Shown: positions 17,814 through 29,500, counted from the stretch's first letter. The stretch: 64,000 nucleotides of DNA from Paenibacillus sinensis (GCF_019904155.1 NZ_JAHCMB010000207.1:1290-65289); one strand, 5' to 3'. The notes: generated by a model from the sequence alone, not told the origin. Translations and numbers: made by a program.

Positions 17814-18770
17814 ATGAAATTTCAGCCGATTGTACCGTTCGAGCCCGTGCTCTCCGATCAGCTTCCGGAGGGCGGGCAATGGATTGCCCAGATCAAATGG
17901 GACGGCGTGCGGATGCTGTCCTATTTCGACGGAAGCACCACCGAGCTGGTTAACCGCAAAGGCAACAACCGTACCCGCCAATATCCCGAGCTTGCCGATG
18001 CGGCCGCCTACTGCCGGGCGAAATCCTGCATTCTGGACGGCGAGGTGATTGCGCTCAAAGAGGGCAAGCCGTCCTTTCATGAGGTGATGCGGCGTGACAG
18101 CCTGCGGAGCGAAGCGGCCATCCGGCAGATGGTTCTCTCTCTGCCGGTGCTCTATATGGTGTTCGATCTGCTGTACTGCAACGGAGAGTGGATTATGGAC
18201 AAGCCGCTCCATGAACGCCAGCGGCTTCTGCAGGACATAGTGCTTCCTCATCCGAATGTGCAGATCGTGCCCAGCTACCGGGACGCTTCCCAGCTCTTTC
18301 GCTCCGCGCAGGCCAATGAACTGGAGGGTATCGTCTGCAAGGATGTGAACGGAACCTATTTCCCCGGCGGCAAAGACCGGCGCTGGATCAAGCGTAAAAT
18401 CATCCTGGATGTGAACGCCGTCGCCGGCGGCTTCACCTTCCGCGATGGAACGGTCAATGCCATTCTGCTGGGGCTATACGACAGCGGCGGCAGACTCCAC
18501 TATATCGGTCATGCCGGAACAGGCAGATTGACCGTCAAGGATTGGCGGGAGCTGACGGAAATGGCTCCGAATCTCGCATCGTCCTCCATGCCCTTCGCCG
18601 CTCTCCCCCAGCGGGCCAAGGGAGCGTTCTGGATCAGACCGGAGCTGGTGTTCAAGATTCACTTTCTCGAATGGAACGCCTCCGGAACGCTGCGGCAGCC
18701 AAGCATTCAGGCCAGAGTCGACATCCTTCCTGCCGAGTGCGTGCTGCCGGAAGCTTTTGCGAATAATTAA
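17814..18770 (+). CDS. ligD: ATP-dependent DNA ligase (LigD ligase domain protein)
   Basis: This ligase seals ends held by Ku. The 318-residue protein has the nucleotidyltransferase motif I in AQIKWDGVRM (adenylated Lys near residue 32), motif with DGEVIAL near 78, MVFDLLYCNG, ELEGIVCKD, and the motif V-like RRWIKRKI. An OB-fold domain follows (NAILLGLYDSGGRLHYIGHAGTG to the end). It lacks the polymerase and phosphoesterase domains of one-piece LigD. ATG 17814 begins 15 bp after the ku stop with no good ribosome site, so coupling to ku translation is likely. A TTG at 17808 is the alternative start. Confidence 0.9.
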   Translation: MKFQPIVPFEPVLSDQLPEGGQWIAQIKWDGVRMLSYFDGSTTELVNRKGNNRTRQYPELADAAAYCRAKSCILDGEVIALKEGKPSFHEVMRRDSLRSEAAIRQMVLSLPVLYMVFDLLYCNGEWIMDKPLHERQRLLQDIVLPHPNVQIVPSYRDASQLFRSAQANELEGIVCKDVNGTYFPGGKDRRWIKRKIILDVNAVAGGFTFRDGTVNAILLGLYDSGGRLHYIGHAGTGRLTVKDWRELTEMAPNLASSSMPFAALPQRAKGAFWIRPELVFKIHFLEWNASGTLRQPSIQARVDILPAECVLPEAFANN

Positions 18771-18788
18771 GGGTTGGAGGAATCGTCG

Positions 18789-19670
18789 ATGCCAACGGTG
18801 AAGGGCTCCATCACAATCGAGGGGCAAATCGTCCCCATTACGAATCCCGACAAGCCGCTGTGGCCGAAGCAGGGAATCACCAAAAAGATTTATTTGGAGA
18901 AGCTGGCGGCTCTGGCCCCTTTTCTGCTGCACTATCTGAAAGGTCGGCTGTTGACCGTCATCCGGTACCCGCATGGGGTTGAGGGCATGTCTTTTTACCA
19001 GAAAAATGCGCCGGAGCCTCTGCCTCCCTACATTCGCACCGCCGAGCACGAGGGAATCAACTACATCACGCTTGACGGACTCCCCGGACTGCTGTGGCTC
19101 GGTAATTCCGCTGCTCTCGAATTTCATCCTTCGCTGCATGCAGTAGGAAGCACTTTGCCCTGTGAATGGATGATCGATCTCGATCCTTCGCTTGAGGAAG
19201 AACCCCGGATCATGGAAGCGGCCGCTCTTGTCGGCGACGTCCTTAAATCGCTTGGCATCGATTCGGTCCCGAAGACCTCAGGCGCCACGGGTGTGCAGAT
19301 CATCGTTCCCATCAAGACCGGTGTCACGTTCGACGAGCTGCGGAAGCTGGGGCTATTCGTCGGACAGTATGTGACGGAGCGGCATCCCTCTCTGTTCACA
19401 CTGGAGCGGCTGAAGAAGCACCGCGGAGATAAAATCTACTTCGACTATCTTCAGCATTATGGAGGCAAAACGCTTGCCGCCCCTTACACGCCCCGTGCGC
19501 GTCCGCTGGCAACCGTATCGACGCCGCTGACCTGGGAGGAAGTGCGCAGCGGGGTTTCGCCGGAGCAGTTCCATCTGCTCAACATCGTGGAGCGGCTTCG
19601 CCATACCGGCGATCTCATCGCCCTCCTGCCTCCCCAGCCGGTGGAGCGGGTAATCGGGGCGCTGCCTTGA
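18789..19670 (+). CDS. DNA polymerase LigD, polymerase domain protein
   Basis: The archaeo-eukaryotic primase-like polymerase that fills ends during non-homologous end joining. The 293-residue sequence has TNPDKPLWPKQGITKKIYLEKL, the LTVIRYPHGVEGMSFYQKNAP block, the catalytic metal-binding MIDLDPS near residue 130, KTSGATGVQIIVP, and YFDYLQHYGGKTLAAPYTPRARPLATVSTPLTWEEV. The start ATG has GGAGG eight bases before it. It lies in the same frame as the ligase gene, separated by TAA and 18 bases, so the two are split rather than fused. Confidence 0.92.
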   Translation: MPTVKGSITIEGQIVPITNPDKPLWPKQGITKKIYLEKLAALAPFLLHYLKGRLLTVIRYPHGVEGMSFYQKNAPEPLPPYIRTAEHEGINYITLDGLPGLLWLGNSAALEFHPSLHAVGSTLPCEWMIDLDPSLEEEPRIMEAAALVGDVLKSLGIDSVPKTSGATGVQIIVPIKTGVTFDELRKLGLFVGQYVTERHPSLFTLERLKKHRGDKIYFDYLQHYGGKTLAAPYTPRARPLATVSTPLTWEEVRSGVSPEQFHLLNIVERLRHTGDLIALLPPQPVERVIGALP

Positions 19671-19725
19671 GTCCGGCGTATTTCGTTCCCGAGACATCTT
19701 GCTCCCTGGCCCGCCGCCAACCTAA

Positions 19726-19770
19726 CAAAAACCTCCGTCTGCCGCGAAAGGCGCGACCCGGAGGTTTTGT
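19726..19770. terminator. Bidirectional terminator after LigD polymerase gene
   Basis: AAAACCTCCG and CGGAGGTTTT are complementary and flank a partly paired loop, so the hairpin can serve the plus-strand repair operon and the convergent yitT gene. Confidence 0.85.
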
Positions 19771-19851
19771 CTTGTGAATCTTTTTTTTCTGAAGAAGCAT
19801 TTACCTGTGATGAACACGAAGAATAATTGCTCCCGCTCATTTTGAATGACA

Positions 19852-20760
19852 TTAGTGGATGGCTTTCTTCTTGAACCGTCCACCCTTCACATCGTGAATG
19901 TTGCCGACAGCGATAAAGGCGTCCGTATCCCAGTCCTCGACAATCGCCTTCATCTTGGCTTCCTCCAGACGGGTGATGACCACGAAGATAACTTTCTTGT
20001 TCTCGCCAGAGAAGCCGCCCTCTCCTTCCAGATATGTCACGCCGCGGCCCAGACGCTCCGTCAGCGCTTCGCCGATATCGCGGTATTTCTCGCTGATAAT
20101 CCAGACCGATTTCGATTGGTCCAGACCTTCGAGCGTCACGTCGATCACTTTAAAGGCGATATAGTACGCGATCAGCGAGAACATGGCGTTATTCCAGCCG
20201 AACACAAAGCCTGCGCTGGACAGGATAAACAGATTGAAGAACATGACCACCTCGCCGACCGAGAATGGCATTCTCTTGGAGGCCAGAATCGCGACAATCT
20301 CCGTGCCGTCGAGAGAACCGCCGTACCGGACGACCAGTCCCACGCCAACGCCGAGAATAACGCCCCCGAACACGGCGGCCAGCAGCGGCTCGACCGTAAT
20401 CGGCTGGACCGGATGCAGCAATTGGGTGCCGATCGACATGATGACGACCGCGAACAGCGTGGACAACGCAAAGGTCTTACCGATCTGCTTGTAGCCGATA
20501 ATCAGAAAAGGAAGATTGAGAAGGGTCAGCAAAATACCGAGGGGAATATGAAAGATATGCGACAGCATAATGGAAATGCCCGTAATGCCGCCGTCGACCA
20601 TCTGGTTAGGAACTAGAAAAATCTCAAGCGCTACGGCCATCATGCCGGCCCCAATGATCATCATGATCGTTCGCTGAGCCAGCTTTGCCATCTTGACTGT
20701 CCCCGATTTACGGGGCTTGTTGGGTCCTTCCTGGACTAGTACATGTGAACTCGTACCCAT
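19852..20760 (-). CDS. YitT family membrane protein
   Basis: YitT proteins have an N-terminal multi-helix membrane domain (formerly DUF161) and a C-terminal DUF2179 cytosolic domain; a transport role is suspected but not established. Here about five helices run from ALEIFLVPNQMVDGGITGISI to YYIAFKVIDV. The GGSLDGTEIVAIL motif is conserved. The C-terminal domain begins at SKSVWIISEKYRDIGEALTERLGRGVTYLEGEGGF. Length is 302 residues. ATG 20760 has GGGGGAG before it. The N-terminal 25 residues before the first helix are longer than usual. Confidence 0.92.
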   Translation of the reverse strand: MGTSSHVLVQEGPNKPRKSGTVKMAKLAQRTIMMIIGAGMMAVALEIFLVPNQMVDGGITGISIMLSHIFHIPLGILLTLLNLPFLIIGYKQIGKTFALSTLFAVVIMSIGTQLLHPVQPITVEPLLAAVFGGVILGVGVGLVVRYGGSLDGTEIVAILASKRMPFSVGEVVMFFNLFILSSAGFVFGWNNAMFSLIAYYIAFKVIDVTLEGLDQSKSVWIISEKYRDIGEALTERLGRGVTYLEGEGGFSGENKKVIFVVITRLEEAKMKAIVEDWDTDAFIAVGNIHDVKGGRFKKKAIH

Positions 20761-20884
20761 AAAACTCCCCCTGCCATAATCAAAATTTTATCCTTATTTC
20801 TAATAGTATATCACATTGTCATATTCTTTGATGACCCCGTTATGTAAAATTACCTTCCAAATGGTTCCCCGAAGCCTCTCCCTC

Positions 20885-22318
20885 CTACAGCAATGGCGAG
20901 AATACACGGCAAATTTCCTCCCTCAAGTGTTCCATTTTTCCTTTGGAATAGTACCATTCCGTATCGACCGGGTCGCTGTTCTCCAGATCACGCCGGAAAA
21001 TTTCCGCCAGCTCCTCGATCCGGGTCGGATGCATCAGCACAGCGGATACCTCGAAATTGGCATAGAAGCTTCGCAGATCAAGATTGCCGGTGCCGATCGA
21101 AGATAGCATGCTGTCTGCAATCCACATTTTGGCATGGAGAAACCCTTTGCGGTATCGGTAGAAACGGACTCCGTCCTCCAGCAAATCTCCCATATAAGAG
21201 AGAGAAGCGCTGTAGACGAGTTCGCGGTCATGTGTGGCCGGAATGATGATCCGCACATCGACACCGCGCAGAACGGCGTTCTTCAAGGCAACACGAATGG
21301 CCGGGTCCGGGATAAAATACGGCGTTTCGAGCCAGAACCGCCGCTGCGCGGCGTTCAGGGCTGCGAACAGCATCGTATGCAGAGAATCGCGGTCGCCGTC
21401 CGGTCCGCTGGCGATGATCTGCACCCCTTCTTCTCCAATGCAGCAGTGTGCGGGGAAGTGGCGCGGATGGTTCAATCGCTCGCCTGAAGCAAGCTGCCAG
21501 TCCCTCAGAAAAATACGTTGCAGCAAAAAGACCGCATCGCCCTCCACCCGGAGCTGCGTATCCCGCCAATATCCCAATTTCGGGTCTTTGCCCAGATACT
21601 CATCGCCGATATTGATGCCGCCTGTGAAGCCGACCTTTCCATCGACGACGAGGATTTTACGGTGATTGCGATAGTTGAATCTGCCGGACCGCAGCGCCGG
21701 AAGCGGACGCAAAAAGACATGCGTTTCCACCCCGCAGCTGCGCAGCGAGACTATAAAACGGCGATCCAGCGCGTGGCTGCCCAACCCGTCGATGAGCAGG
21801 CGGACCTTAACCCCCTGTCTGGCCTTCCGGCACAGACAATCGCGAAATGCTCTGCCAATCTCGTCGTCCCGTAATATGTAGACCTCCAGATGAATATGCT
21901 CAGCCGCCGATTCCATCGCTTTCAGCATGGAATCATAGGTTTCTTGTCCATCGATCAATACTTCAGTATGATTGCGCGCCGTGGCGGAACAGCCCGATAA
22001 TTCCCTCAGCAGATGCAGCAGATCGCTCCGCTCGTACAGCTCCGGATTGGCGGTCTCCTCCGGATCGGTGATCGGACGGCATTTCTCTGTAGCGAGGCAG
22101 CCCAAGCGAACCCCTGAGTTGGCGGGAGCAGCATCCCGGAGGCGGCGACGGCTCGCATAATCTCTTCCCAGCGCATAGTAGATAAGCAGAACAAGAGGCG
22201 GACAGAAAAAGAGCATACACAGCCAGGCGACCGCTCTCTGGGGACGACGATACTCCAGAAGCAGGACGACCATCCCCTGTATAATAAAGACGGCTAATAG
22301 AACGGCCAGTATGACCAT
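20885..22318 (-). CDS. cls: Cardiolipin synthase, phospholipase D family
   Basis: The enzyme joins two phosphatidylglycerols to form cardiolipin at the membrane. Two N-terminal helices (MVILAVLLAVFIIQGMVVLLL and AWLCMLFFCPPLVLLIYYALG) precede two catalytic HKD motifs, HRKILVVDGKVGFTGG near residue 219 and HAKMWIADSMLSSIGTGN near 395. ATG 22318 is preceded by GGAAGGAGA, and earlier codons of the open frame do not look like this family. Length is 477 residues, normal. It is divergent from the M23 peptidase gene. Confidence 0.95.
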   Translation of the reverse strand: MVILAVLLAVFIIQGMVVLLLEYRRPQRAVAWLCMLFFCPPLVLLIYYALGRDYASRRRLRDAAPANSGVRLGCLATEKCRPITDPEETANPELYERSDLLHLLRELSGCSATARNHTEVLIDGQETYDSMLKAMESAAEHIHLEVYILRDDEIGRAFRDCLCRKARQGVKVRLLIDGLGSHALDRRFIVSLRSCGVETHVFLRPLPALRSGRFNYRNHRKILVVDGKVGFTGGINIGDEYLGKDPKLGYWRDTQLRVEGDAVFLLQRIFLRDWQLASGERLNHPRHFPAHCCIGEEGVQIIASGPDGDRDSLHTMLFAALNAAQRRFWLETPYFIPDPAIRVALKNAVLRGVDVRIIIPATHDRELVYSASLSYMGDLLEDGVRFYRYRKGFLHAKMWIADSMLSSIGTGNLDLRSFYANFEVSAVLMHPTRIEELAEIFRRDLENSDPVDTEWYYSKGKMEHLREEICRVFSPLL

Positions 22319-22518
22319 GTCTGCGCTCTCCTTCCTCCGCTTCGGCCGCTGCAGGCCGCAAAGCCGGATAAATACAGGATTTGCCGAAACCGTCCACATT
22401 TATTCAAGGCAAAGCTTGTCATGATCCTGCTTACGGGCGAATACATAGAATAATAGAACGTGCCATCAAGCAGCGTTCCTCTGCCGGAGCGGCGGTACGG
22501 ACGCGGGAAGGAGTCACT

Positions 22519-23913
22519 ATGAAAAGTCACTCGGACAAGATTACCCTGTTGGTCGTCAGGGATGCGGAGCGTCCGGTCAAACAGCTCCAGCTCTCCAAGC
22601 CCATGGCCCTCGCTCTTCCGGCTGCGGCTATGCTGTCCGTCTCGAGTCTGGTCACCTCTATGTATGTCCATTCCTCCCGCTCCATGCAGGAGCTGGAAGC
22701 GGAAGCCGCTGCTTTGTCCGCACGAAATATTCGCCTTGAAGCCCAGGCTGCCGACAGGGAAAGCATCCTGCGGCAGGTTCAGACCGAAGCCGCGAAGATG
22801 TCACAGGAAGCGAATACGGTCAGGGAACGTCTGAAAAGCGTCGACGCGCTGGAGCAGAGGCTTCAGGATATGATCAAGAAGCAGGGGGCAGGTACGGGCA
22901 AAGCGCCATCCGATGCGAAGAATTCCAAAAGCTCGGCGTCTGCGGCCGTGAAGAGCTCCGGGACCCTTGCGGCGGCCTCGAAGAATGAGACAGTCTCCAG
23001 AAAGAGCACGGAGTCCACTAAGGCTTCCGCTTATATCGCACCGTTAGTAGCGCTCAACAAAACTTCAGGCGCTTCGAACTCTCCGGCCCGGAATGATTCC
23101 TTGGAAGCTTCGGACGTTTCTTCCACGGTTCAAGCTTCCGGCACCGTTACAGAAGATGCAGCCTCTGCCGGCCTCAAGCACGTTCCCAAGCCGTCCGTAA
23201 CCGCCAATGCTCTGCAGACGGCAGACACCGCCCGGGACTCCTTATTCGTTCAGTCCTCCCGTCCCGCCTCCCCCAGTGCCATCACGATCCGGATCGGCCT
23301 GCTGGAGACCGCTATCGAGCATACCCCGCTGCTTCGGGTAGGCGGAGAATATGTCGCCGTTCACCAAGCGCCCGAGGCTCTGGCTGTCAGCGGGACCCGG
23401 GACGAGCTGGCCGAGCTCGGCTCTCAGCTGGAAGAGATGATCACGAGCCTTAACCAGACCCTGCAGGAGGCTCAGGAAGCCAACGCCGCCCGGCTGGAGC
23501 AGGCGCTTAGCGAACAGGCGAAGGCTTTCCTCTGGCCGACCTCCTCCCGGACGATTTCCTCCAGCTTCGGCTACCGCACCGATCCGTTCAAAGGAACAGC
23601 GGCCTACCACGGCGGAATCGACATTGCAGCTCAGACGGGCGACTTCGTATTTGCCGCCCAGGCGGGAACCGTCATTACCGTCGACCGGACCGCCGCGCGG
23701 GGCAATTACATTGTCATTGATCACGGGGGCGGCATCCAGACCTGGTACATGCATCTCAGCGCCGAAAATGTCTCTCCCGGCGACAAGGTCGCCAAGGGGC
23801 AGCGGATTGGCGAAGTCGGCAGCACCGGACGAAGCACGGGGCCCCATCTGCATTTCCAGGTGGAGAAGCAGGACAAATTGGTTGATCCTCTATCTTATGT
23901 GCAGCCGGATTAA
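22519..23913 (+). CDS. M23 family metallopeptidase with coiled coil, membrane-anchored
   Basis: LytM-type peptidases cut peptidoglycan cross-bridges. The 464-residue protein has one N-terminal helix (ALALPAAAMLSVSSLVTSMYV) after a 30-residue cytosolic part, a coiled coil (SMQELEAEAAALSARN to RLQDMIKK), a long Ser/Ala/Thr-rich low-complexity stretch, a second coiled coil (LGSQLEEMITSLNQTLQEAQEANAARLEQAL), and a C-terminal M23 domain. The zinc ligands are all present: HGGIDI and HLHF, together with YRTDPF, YIVIDHGGG and TWYMHLS. GGAAGGAG lies five bases before ATG 22519. The bactofilin gene follows by 65 bp. That pairing is widely seen and ties wall hydrolysis to a cytoskeletal scaffold. Confidence 0.93.
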   Translation: MKSHSDKITLLVVRDAERPVKQLQLSKPMALALPAAAMLSVSSLVTSMYVHSSRSMQELEAEAAALSARNIRLEAQAADRESILRQVQTEAAKMSQEANTVRERLKSVDALEQRLQDMIKKQGAGTGKAPSDAKNSKSSASAAVKSSGTLAAASKNETVSRKSTESTKASAYIAPLVALNKTSGASNSPARNDSLEASDVSSTVQASGTVTEDAASAGLKHVPKPSVTANALQTADTARDSLFVQSSRPASPSAITIRIGLLETAIEHTPLLRVGGEYVAVHQAPEALAVSGTRDELAELGSQLEEMITSLNQTLQEAQEANAARLEQALSEQAKAFLWPTSSRTISSSFGYRTDPFKGTAAYHGGIDIAAQTGDFVFAAQAGTVITVDRTAARGNYIVIDHGGGIQTWYMHLSAENVSPGDKVAKGQRIGEVGSTGRSTGPHLHFQVEKQDKLVDPLSYVQPD

Positions 23914-23978
23914 TATGACTTTTGCTTGAAGCCAGTGGTTGATTCGATGTTCACTTTCGATTATTAGGAGGGATTCTC

Positions 23979-24434
23979 ATGTGGAATAAAACGGAGAAGG
24001 GCCGGGGGCCTGCCGCATCCGACTCGCTGCTGGGTGCAGGTCAAACGCTTGAAGGCAAAATGCAGTGCGAAACCAATCTGCGAATCGACGGCGAGTTCAC
24101 CGGTGAAATCTGCAGCGGCGGTACGGTAACGGTCGGCGAGACAGGCAGGGTTCATGCGGATATTACCGCAGAAGAAATCATTATTGCCGGGCATGTCTTC
24201 GGCGACGTCCGGGCCAAGCGGCGGCTGATCCTCACCTCGACCGGCTGCTTGAACGGGACGGCTGCGGCCAGCCGGCTCTCCATTATGGAGGGCGGCGTAC
24301 TCAGCGGACTGGTAGACATGGAAACGCCGCCGTCTCCTGCTGGAGCCGGCGGCACATGGGAACGCAAAGATATTCAACAGGAGACGGAATCTGCTGATCA
24401 TGACAGCTTCGGGCCAAACAAGGCCGCTATCTAG
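23979..24434 (+). CDS. Bactofilin (polymer-forming cytoskeletal protein)
   Basis: Bactofilins form membrane-linked beta-helical filaments. The 151-residue protein shows short beta-helix repeats in the middle (LEGKMQCETNLRIDGEFTGEI, GGTVTVGETGRVHADITAEEIIIAGHVFGDVRAKRRLILTSTGCLNG) with disordered, charged ends, as in the family. ATG has TTAGGAGGG before it. It sits directly behind the M23 peptidase gene and probably shares its transcript. Confidence 0.93.
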   Translation: MWNKTEKGRGPAASDSLLGAGQTLEGKMQCETNLRIDGEFTGEICSGGTVTVGETGRVHADITAEEIIIAGHVFGDVRAKRRLILTSTGCLNGTAAASRLSIMEGGVLSGLVDMETPPSPAGAGGTWERKDIQQETESADHDSFGPNKAAI

Positions 24435-24471
24435 GATGCTGACCGTTACAGGCAGGGTCCGTCCGCATGCT

Positions 24472-24510
24472 CAGAGCGCCGCAGCCGTCTGCTGCAGCGC
24501 TCTGTTTGTG
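24472..24510 (+). terminator. Terminator after bactofilin gene
   Basis: CAGAGCGC pairs with GCGCTCTG, followed by TTTGTG. The T run is short, so termination may be partial. Confidence 0.6.
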
Positions 24511-24558
24511 CTGTAACTAGCTGTATTGCATTTTCCTCAAGCCGCGTACGACTTCAAG

Positions 24559-25336
24559 TCACCCCGCAACGTCTCTCCGGCTGAACACCAGCCAGGACAG
24601 CGCCAGAAAGACAACGTAGTATACGGCGAGCACTGCGATGGAGAAGCCAAAGGATACGCCGCCCGGCCCCGTATTCGAGAACATATAGCCGCTCAAATTC
24701 ATATGCGGAAACAGCAAATATTTCGCCCAGGCGTATGTCTCGGGATTAAACAGCGTATTGAAGATATCTTTGGCGAAAATGATAAACAGCGACAATCCGA
24801 TCGCCAGCCCGCTGGCCCGGAACACGCTGGATACCATAAAGGCGAGCGCAATAGTCAGGAACAGCTCGATATACCGGCAGGCGATGTCCACCAGCATATA
24901 TTGCTCCATGCTCCATCCCTGCACCGGAGGATTGACGTCCCCGCCTGCCTTAAAGAGAACAAAGCTGGCTGCGAATCCGCAGACCACCAGAAGCACGGTG
25001 GACAGCAGACTGAAGAGTATGAGCGATGTGTACTTGGAGAGCAGAATCTTGGAACGGCTCCACGGACGGATCAGCAGCAGCTTGATCGTTCCCCAGGTGA
25101 ATTCGCCCGCGACCGCATCCGAAGCGATAATAACGCTGAAAATCGTGTTCAGGTAGAACAGGACGCTGATGGTAATCTGGAATACATTCCAGCGGTCCGG
25201 CCGGGAAACGGCGTCGGTTGTCGTGTAGACCAGCACCGGCATCAGCACGGCAAGCAGGACAAGCAGAACCAGCATGATCCAGGTGCGGACCCGGCTGTAA
25301 ATCTTGATATTTTCGTTATGTACGAGCGACAGCCAA

Positions 25337-25353
<17 letters not shown>
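24559..25353 (-). CDS. ABC-2 type transporter permease
   Basis: The 264-residue membrane protein has six hydrophobic segments, the first at MLVLLVLLAVLMPVLVYT and the last at FSIAVLAVYYVVFLALSWLVF, with the block AGEFTWGTIKLLLIRPWSRSKILLSKY that is typical of BcrB/NatB-like permeases. The start overlaps the 3' end of the ATPase gene by 17 bp, so they form one export system. Substrate unknown; antibiotic or peptide self-protection is common for the class. Confidence 0.88.
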
Positions 25354-26266
<913 letters not shown>

Positions 26267-26418
26267 GATCGCCCTTCCTTTCAGTAATCCATTTTTTTGA
26301 AATAAGGCCCTATGTAGTTAGACGGAGCCCATCTTCCAAACCCTGCAATTTTTTATTATTTTTCCACTCCCGGGAAAAGATAGACGTTATTCTCATACTC
26401 TATCCGCTCAAGAGCTTC

Positions 26419-26467
26419 AAAAAAAGGCGGTGACCCTTAGCTGTTAGAGCTCCGGGCCGCCGCCTTT
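26419..26467 (-). terminator. Terminator after gltB
   Basis: On the minus strand AAGGCGGCGG pairs with the CCGCCTT arm, followed by seven T. Confidence 0.8.
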
Positions 26468-26506
26468 GTGTTAAACCAACCTATAGTTCATCGCTGTATT
26501 GCAGGA

Positions 26507-29500
26507 TCAGCCGCCTACGCGGGCCAGCTCACGCATATTCGCTTCGAATGCGGCCAGCAGAGCTGCTTCTCCGCGAAGACCGGTGTCTTCCGCTTTGCGG
26601 ATCTGCTCCAGCATCCGCTTGTAGTCCTTAGGAATGACGCGGACGAACTTCGCCAGATTCTGCTGCCAGCCGTCCAGAACGCGTTGACCGACCGTACTGC
26701 CGGTCAATTCCGTATGACGAGCGATCATGCCGCGCAGCTCTTCAGCTTCGCTCTGATCTTCGACACGCTCCAGCAGCACCATTTCCAGGTTGCAGCGGCC
26801 GACAAACGTATTGTCCGGATCATAGACATATGCGATACCGCCCGACATCCCTGCGGCAAAGTTGCGTCCCGTTTCGCCCAGAACCACGACACGTCCGCCC
26901 GTCATGTATTCGCAGCCGTGGTCGCCCACGCCCTCCACGACGACATTGACGCCGGAGTTGCGGACCGCGAAGCGCTCGCCTGCGATGCCGTTAATGTAGG
27001 CTTCGCCGCTTGTCGCGCCGTAGAACGCCGTGTTGCCGATAATAATGTTGTCTTCGGCTGCGAAGGTCGCCTTCGGAGACGGCTTGACGATCAGCTTGCC
27101 GCCCGACAATCCCTTGCCGACATAGTCGTTGGAGTCGCCTTCGACCTTGATCGTAATGCCCTTCGGCACGAACGCGCCCAAGCTCTGGCCGGCAGAGCCG
27201 GTGAAGGTCAGGGAGATCGTGTCGTCCGGCAGACCTGCCGCGCCATATTTGCGGGTCAGCTCGCTGCCGAGAATCGTGCCAACCGCACGGTTGACGTTCG
27301 TGATCGGCAGGGACGCCGTTACAGGTGTTCCGTTCTCAAGCGCCGGAGCCGCGAGGGACAGCAGCTTCGAAACGTCGATGGTCTCTTCCAGACCATGGTT
27401 CTGATGCTTGCTGTTGTACCGGGTGCTGCCTTCCGGAAGCTCCGGCGTGTGCAGCAGGCTGCTGAGATCGACGCCCTTCTTCTTCCAGTGATACGCTGCC
27501 TGAACAGCGTCGAGACAATCCGTGCGTCCTACCATTTCCTGGATCGTACGGAAGCCCAGAGAAGCCATAATCTCGCGCAGATCTTCCGCAACGAAGGTCA
27601 TGAAGTTCACGACATGCTGCGGGTCGCCGGCGAAGTTCTTGCGAAGCTCCGGATTTTGCGTGGCAACGCCGACCGGACAAGTATCCATCTGGCAGACACG
27701 CATCATGATGCAGCCTACAGCCACCAGCGGAGCGGTGGCGAAGCCGTACTCTTCTGCTCCGAGCAGCGCGGCGACGGCGAGGTCGCGGCCGCTGAGCATC
27801 TTGCCGTCCGACTCCAGAATGACGCGGTCGCGCAGGTTGTTCAGCATCAGCGTCTGATGCGTTTCGGCCAGACCCAGCTCCCACGGGAGACCGGCATGAC
27901 GGATGGAGTTCATCGGCGATGCGCCCGTTCCGCCGTCATAACCGCTGACGAGGATTACGTCGGCACGGCCTTTGGCCACACCTGCGGCGATGGTGCCAAC
28001 GCCAACCTCCGATACCAGCTTCACATTGATATTCGCGCGCGGGTTGGCGTTCTTCAGATCATAGATCAGCTCCGCCAAATCCTCGATCGAGTAAATGTCA
28101 TGGTGAGGAGGCGGCGAGATCAAGCCTACGCCAGGTGTCGAACCGCGAACCTCGGCAACCCAAGGGTAAACCTTGCGTCCCGGTAGCTGCCCGCCTTCGC
28201 CTGGCTTGGCGCCCTGCGCCATCTTGATCTGGATTTCGTCCGCATTCACCAGATAGTTCGACGTTACGCCGAACCGGCCGGATGCAACCTGCTTGATCGA
28301 GCTGCGGCGGGAATCGCCATTGGCGTCCGGAATGAAGCGCGCCGGATCTTCGCCGCCCTCGCCGGTGTTGCTCTTGCCGCCGATGCGGTTCATGGCGATT
28401 GCCAGTGTCTCATGCGCTTCCTTACTGATGGAGCCGAAGGACATGGCGCCTGTCTTGAAGCGTCTCATGATCGAGCTGGCCGGCTCGACCTCTTCCAGCG
28501 GAATCGCTTCTCCGATCGGCTTCAGCTCAAGCAGGGAGCGCAGCGTCTGATGCTTCTTGCTCTCGCCCTGAACAAGCGCCGAGTATTTCTTGTACATTTC
28601 ATAATCGCCGCTGCGAACCGATTGCTGCAGCAGGTGAATCGTCTGCGGGTTGAACAAATGGTCCTCCCCGTCGCTGCGCCATTGGTATTCACCGCCGGAA
28701 TCGAGCACTTTGTCCGCGCCGTCCTTATCGGAGAAGGCCCGGAAATGATGAGCCAGCGCCTCGGCAGCCACTTCCTCCAGACCGATGCCGCCGATCCGCG
28801 ACGGCGTCCAGGTGAAGTAACGGTCCACGAATTCGCTCTTCAGGCCGACCGCTTCAAAGATCTGCGCGCCCCGGTACGACTGGATCGTGGAAATACCCAT
28901 CTTGGACAGAATCTTCACCACGCTCTTCGTGGCAGCCTTGATGTAGTTCTTGACGGCTTTCTCATGCGAGACGCCTCTCAGCAATCCCTGTGTAATCATA
29001 TCGTCCAGGCTCTCGAAAGCCAGGTAAGGATTGACTGCGCTCACGCCGTAGCCGAGCAGCAGCGCGTAATGATGGACCTCGCGCGGCTCGCCGGATTCGA
29101 GCAGAATCGTAACCTTGGTCCGTGTTCCCTGGCGGATCAGATGATGATGCAGGCTCGAAACGGCCAGCAGTGCCGGAATAGCCGCATTCTCGCGGTCTAC
29201 ACCGCGGTCGGACAGAATCAGAATATTATGGCCCTTGTCGATAACCCGGTCGGCGGCCTCGCTGAGGTTATCCAGCGCCTTGCCGAGACCTTCGGCTCCC
29301 AGATCGGCCGGGAACAGAATCGGAATAGTCATCGCCTTGAAGCCTGCACGGCGCACATGGCGGATCTTCGCAAATTCCTCGTTCGACAGAATCGGAGTAT
29401 GCAGCGCGATCTGTCTACAGCTCTCCGGTTCCGGCTTCAGGAGGTTCCGTTCCGGTCCGATGGTTGTCATCGTCGAGGTGATAAGCTCCTCGCGGATGGC

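Noticed and set aside
22440-22470. Sporulation sigma-K-like -10 box (CATAGAATA) upstream of the M23 gene
   Set aside because: No matching -35 element at the required distance, so a mother-cell promoter is not supported.
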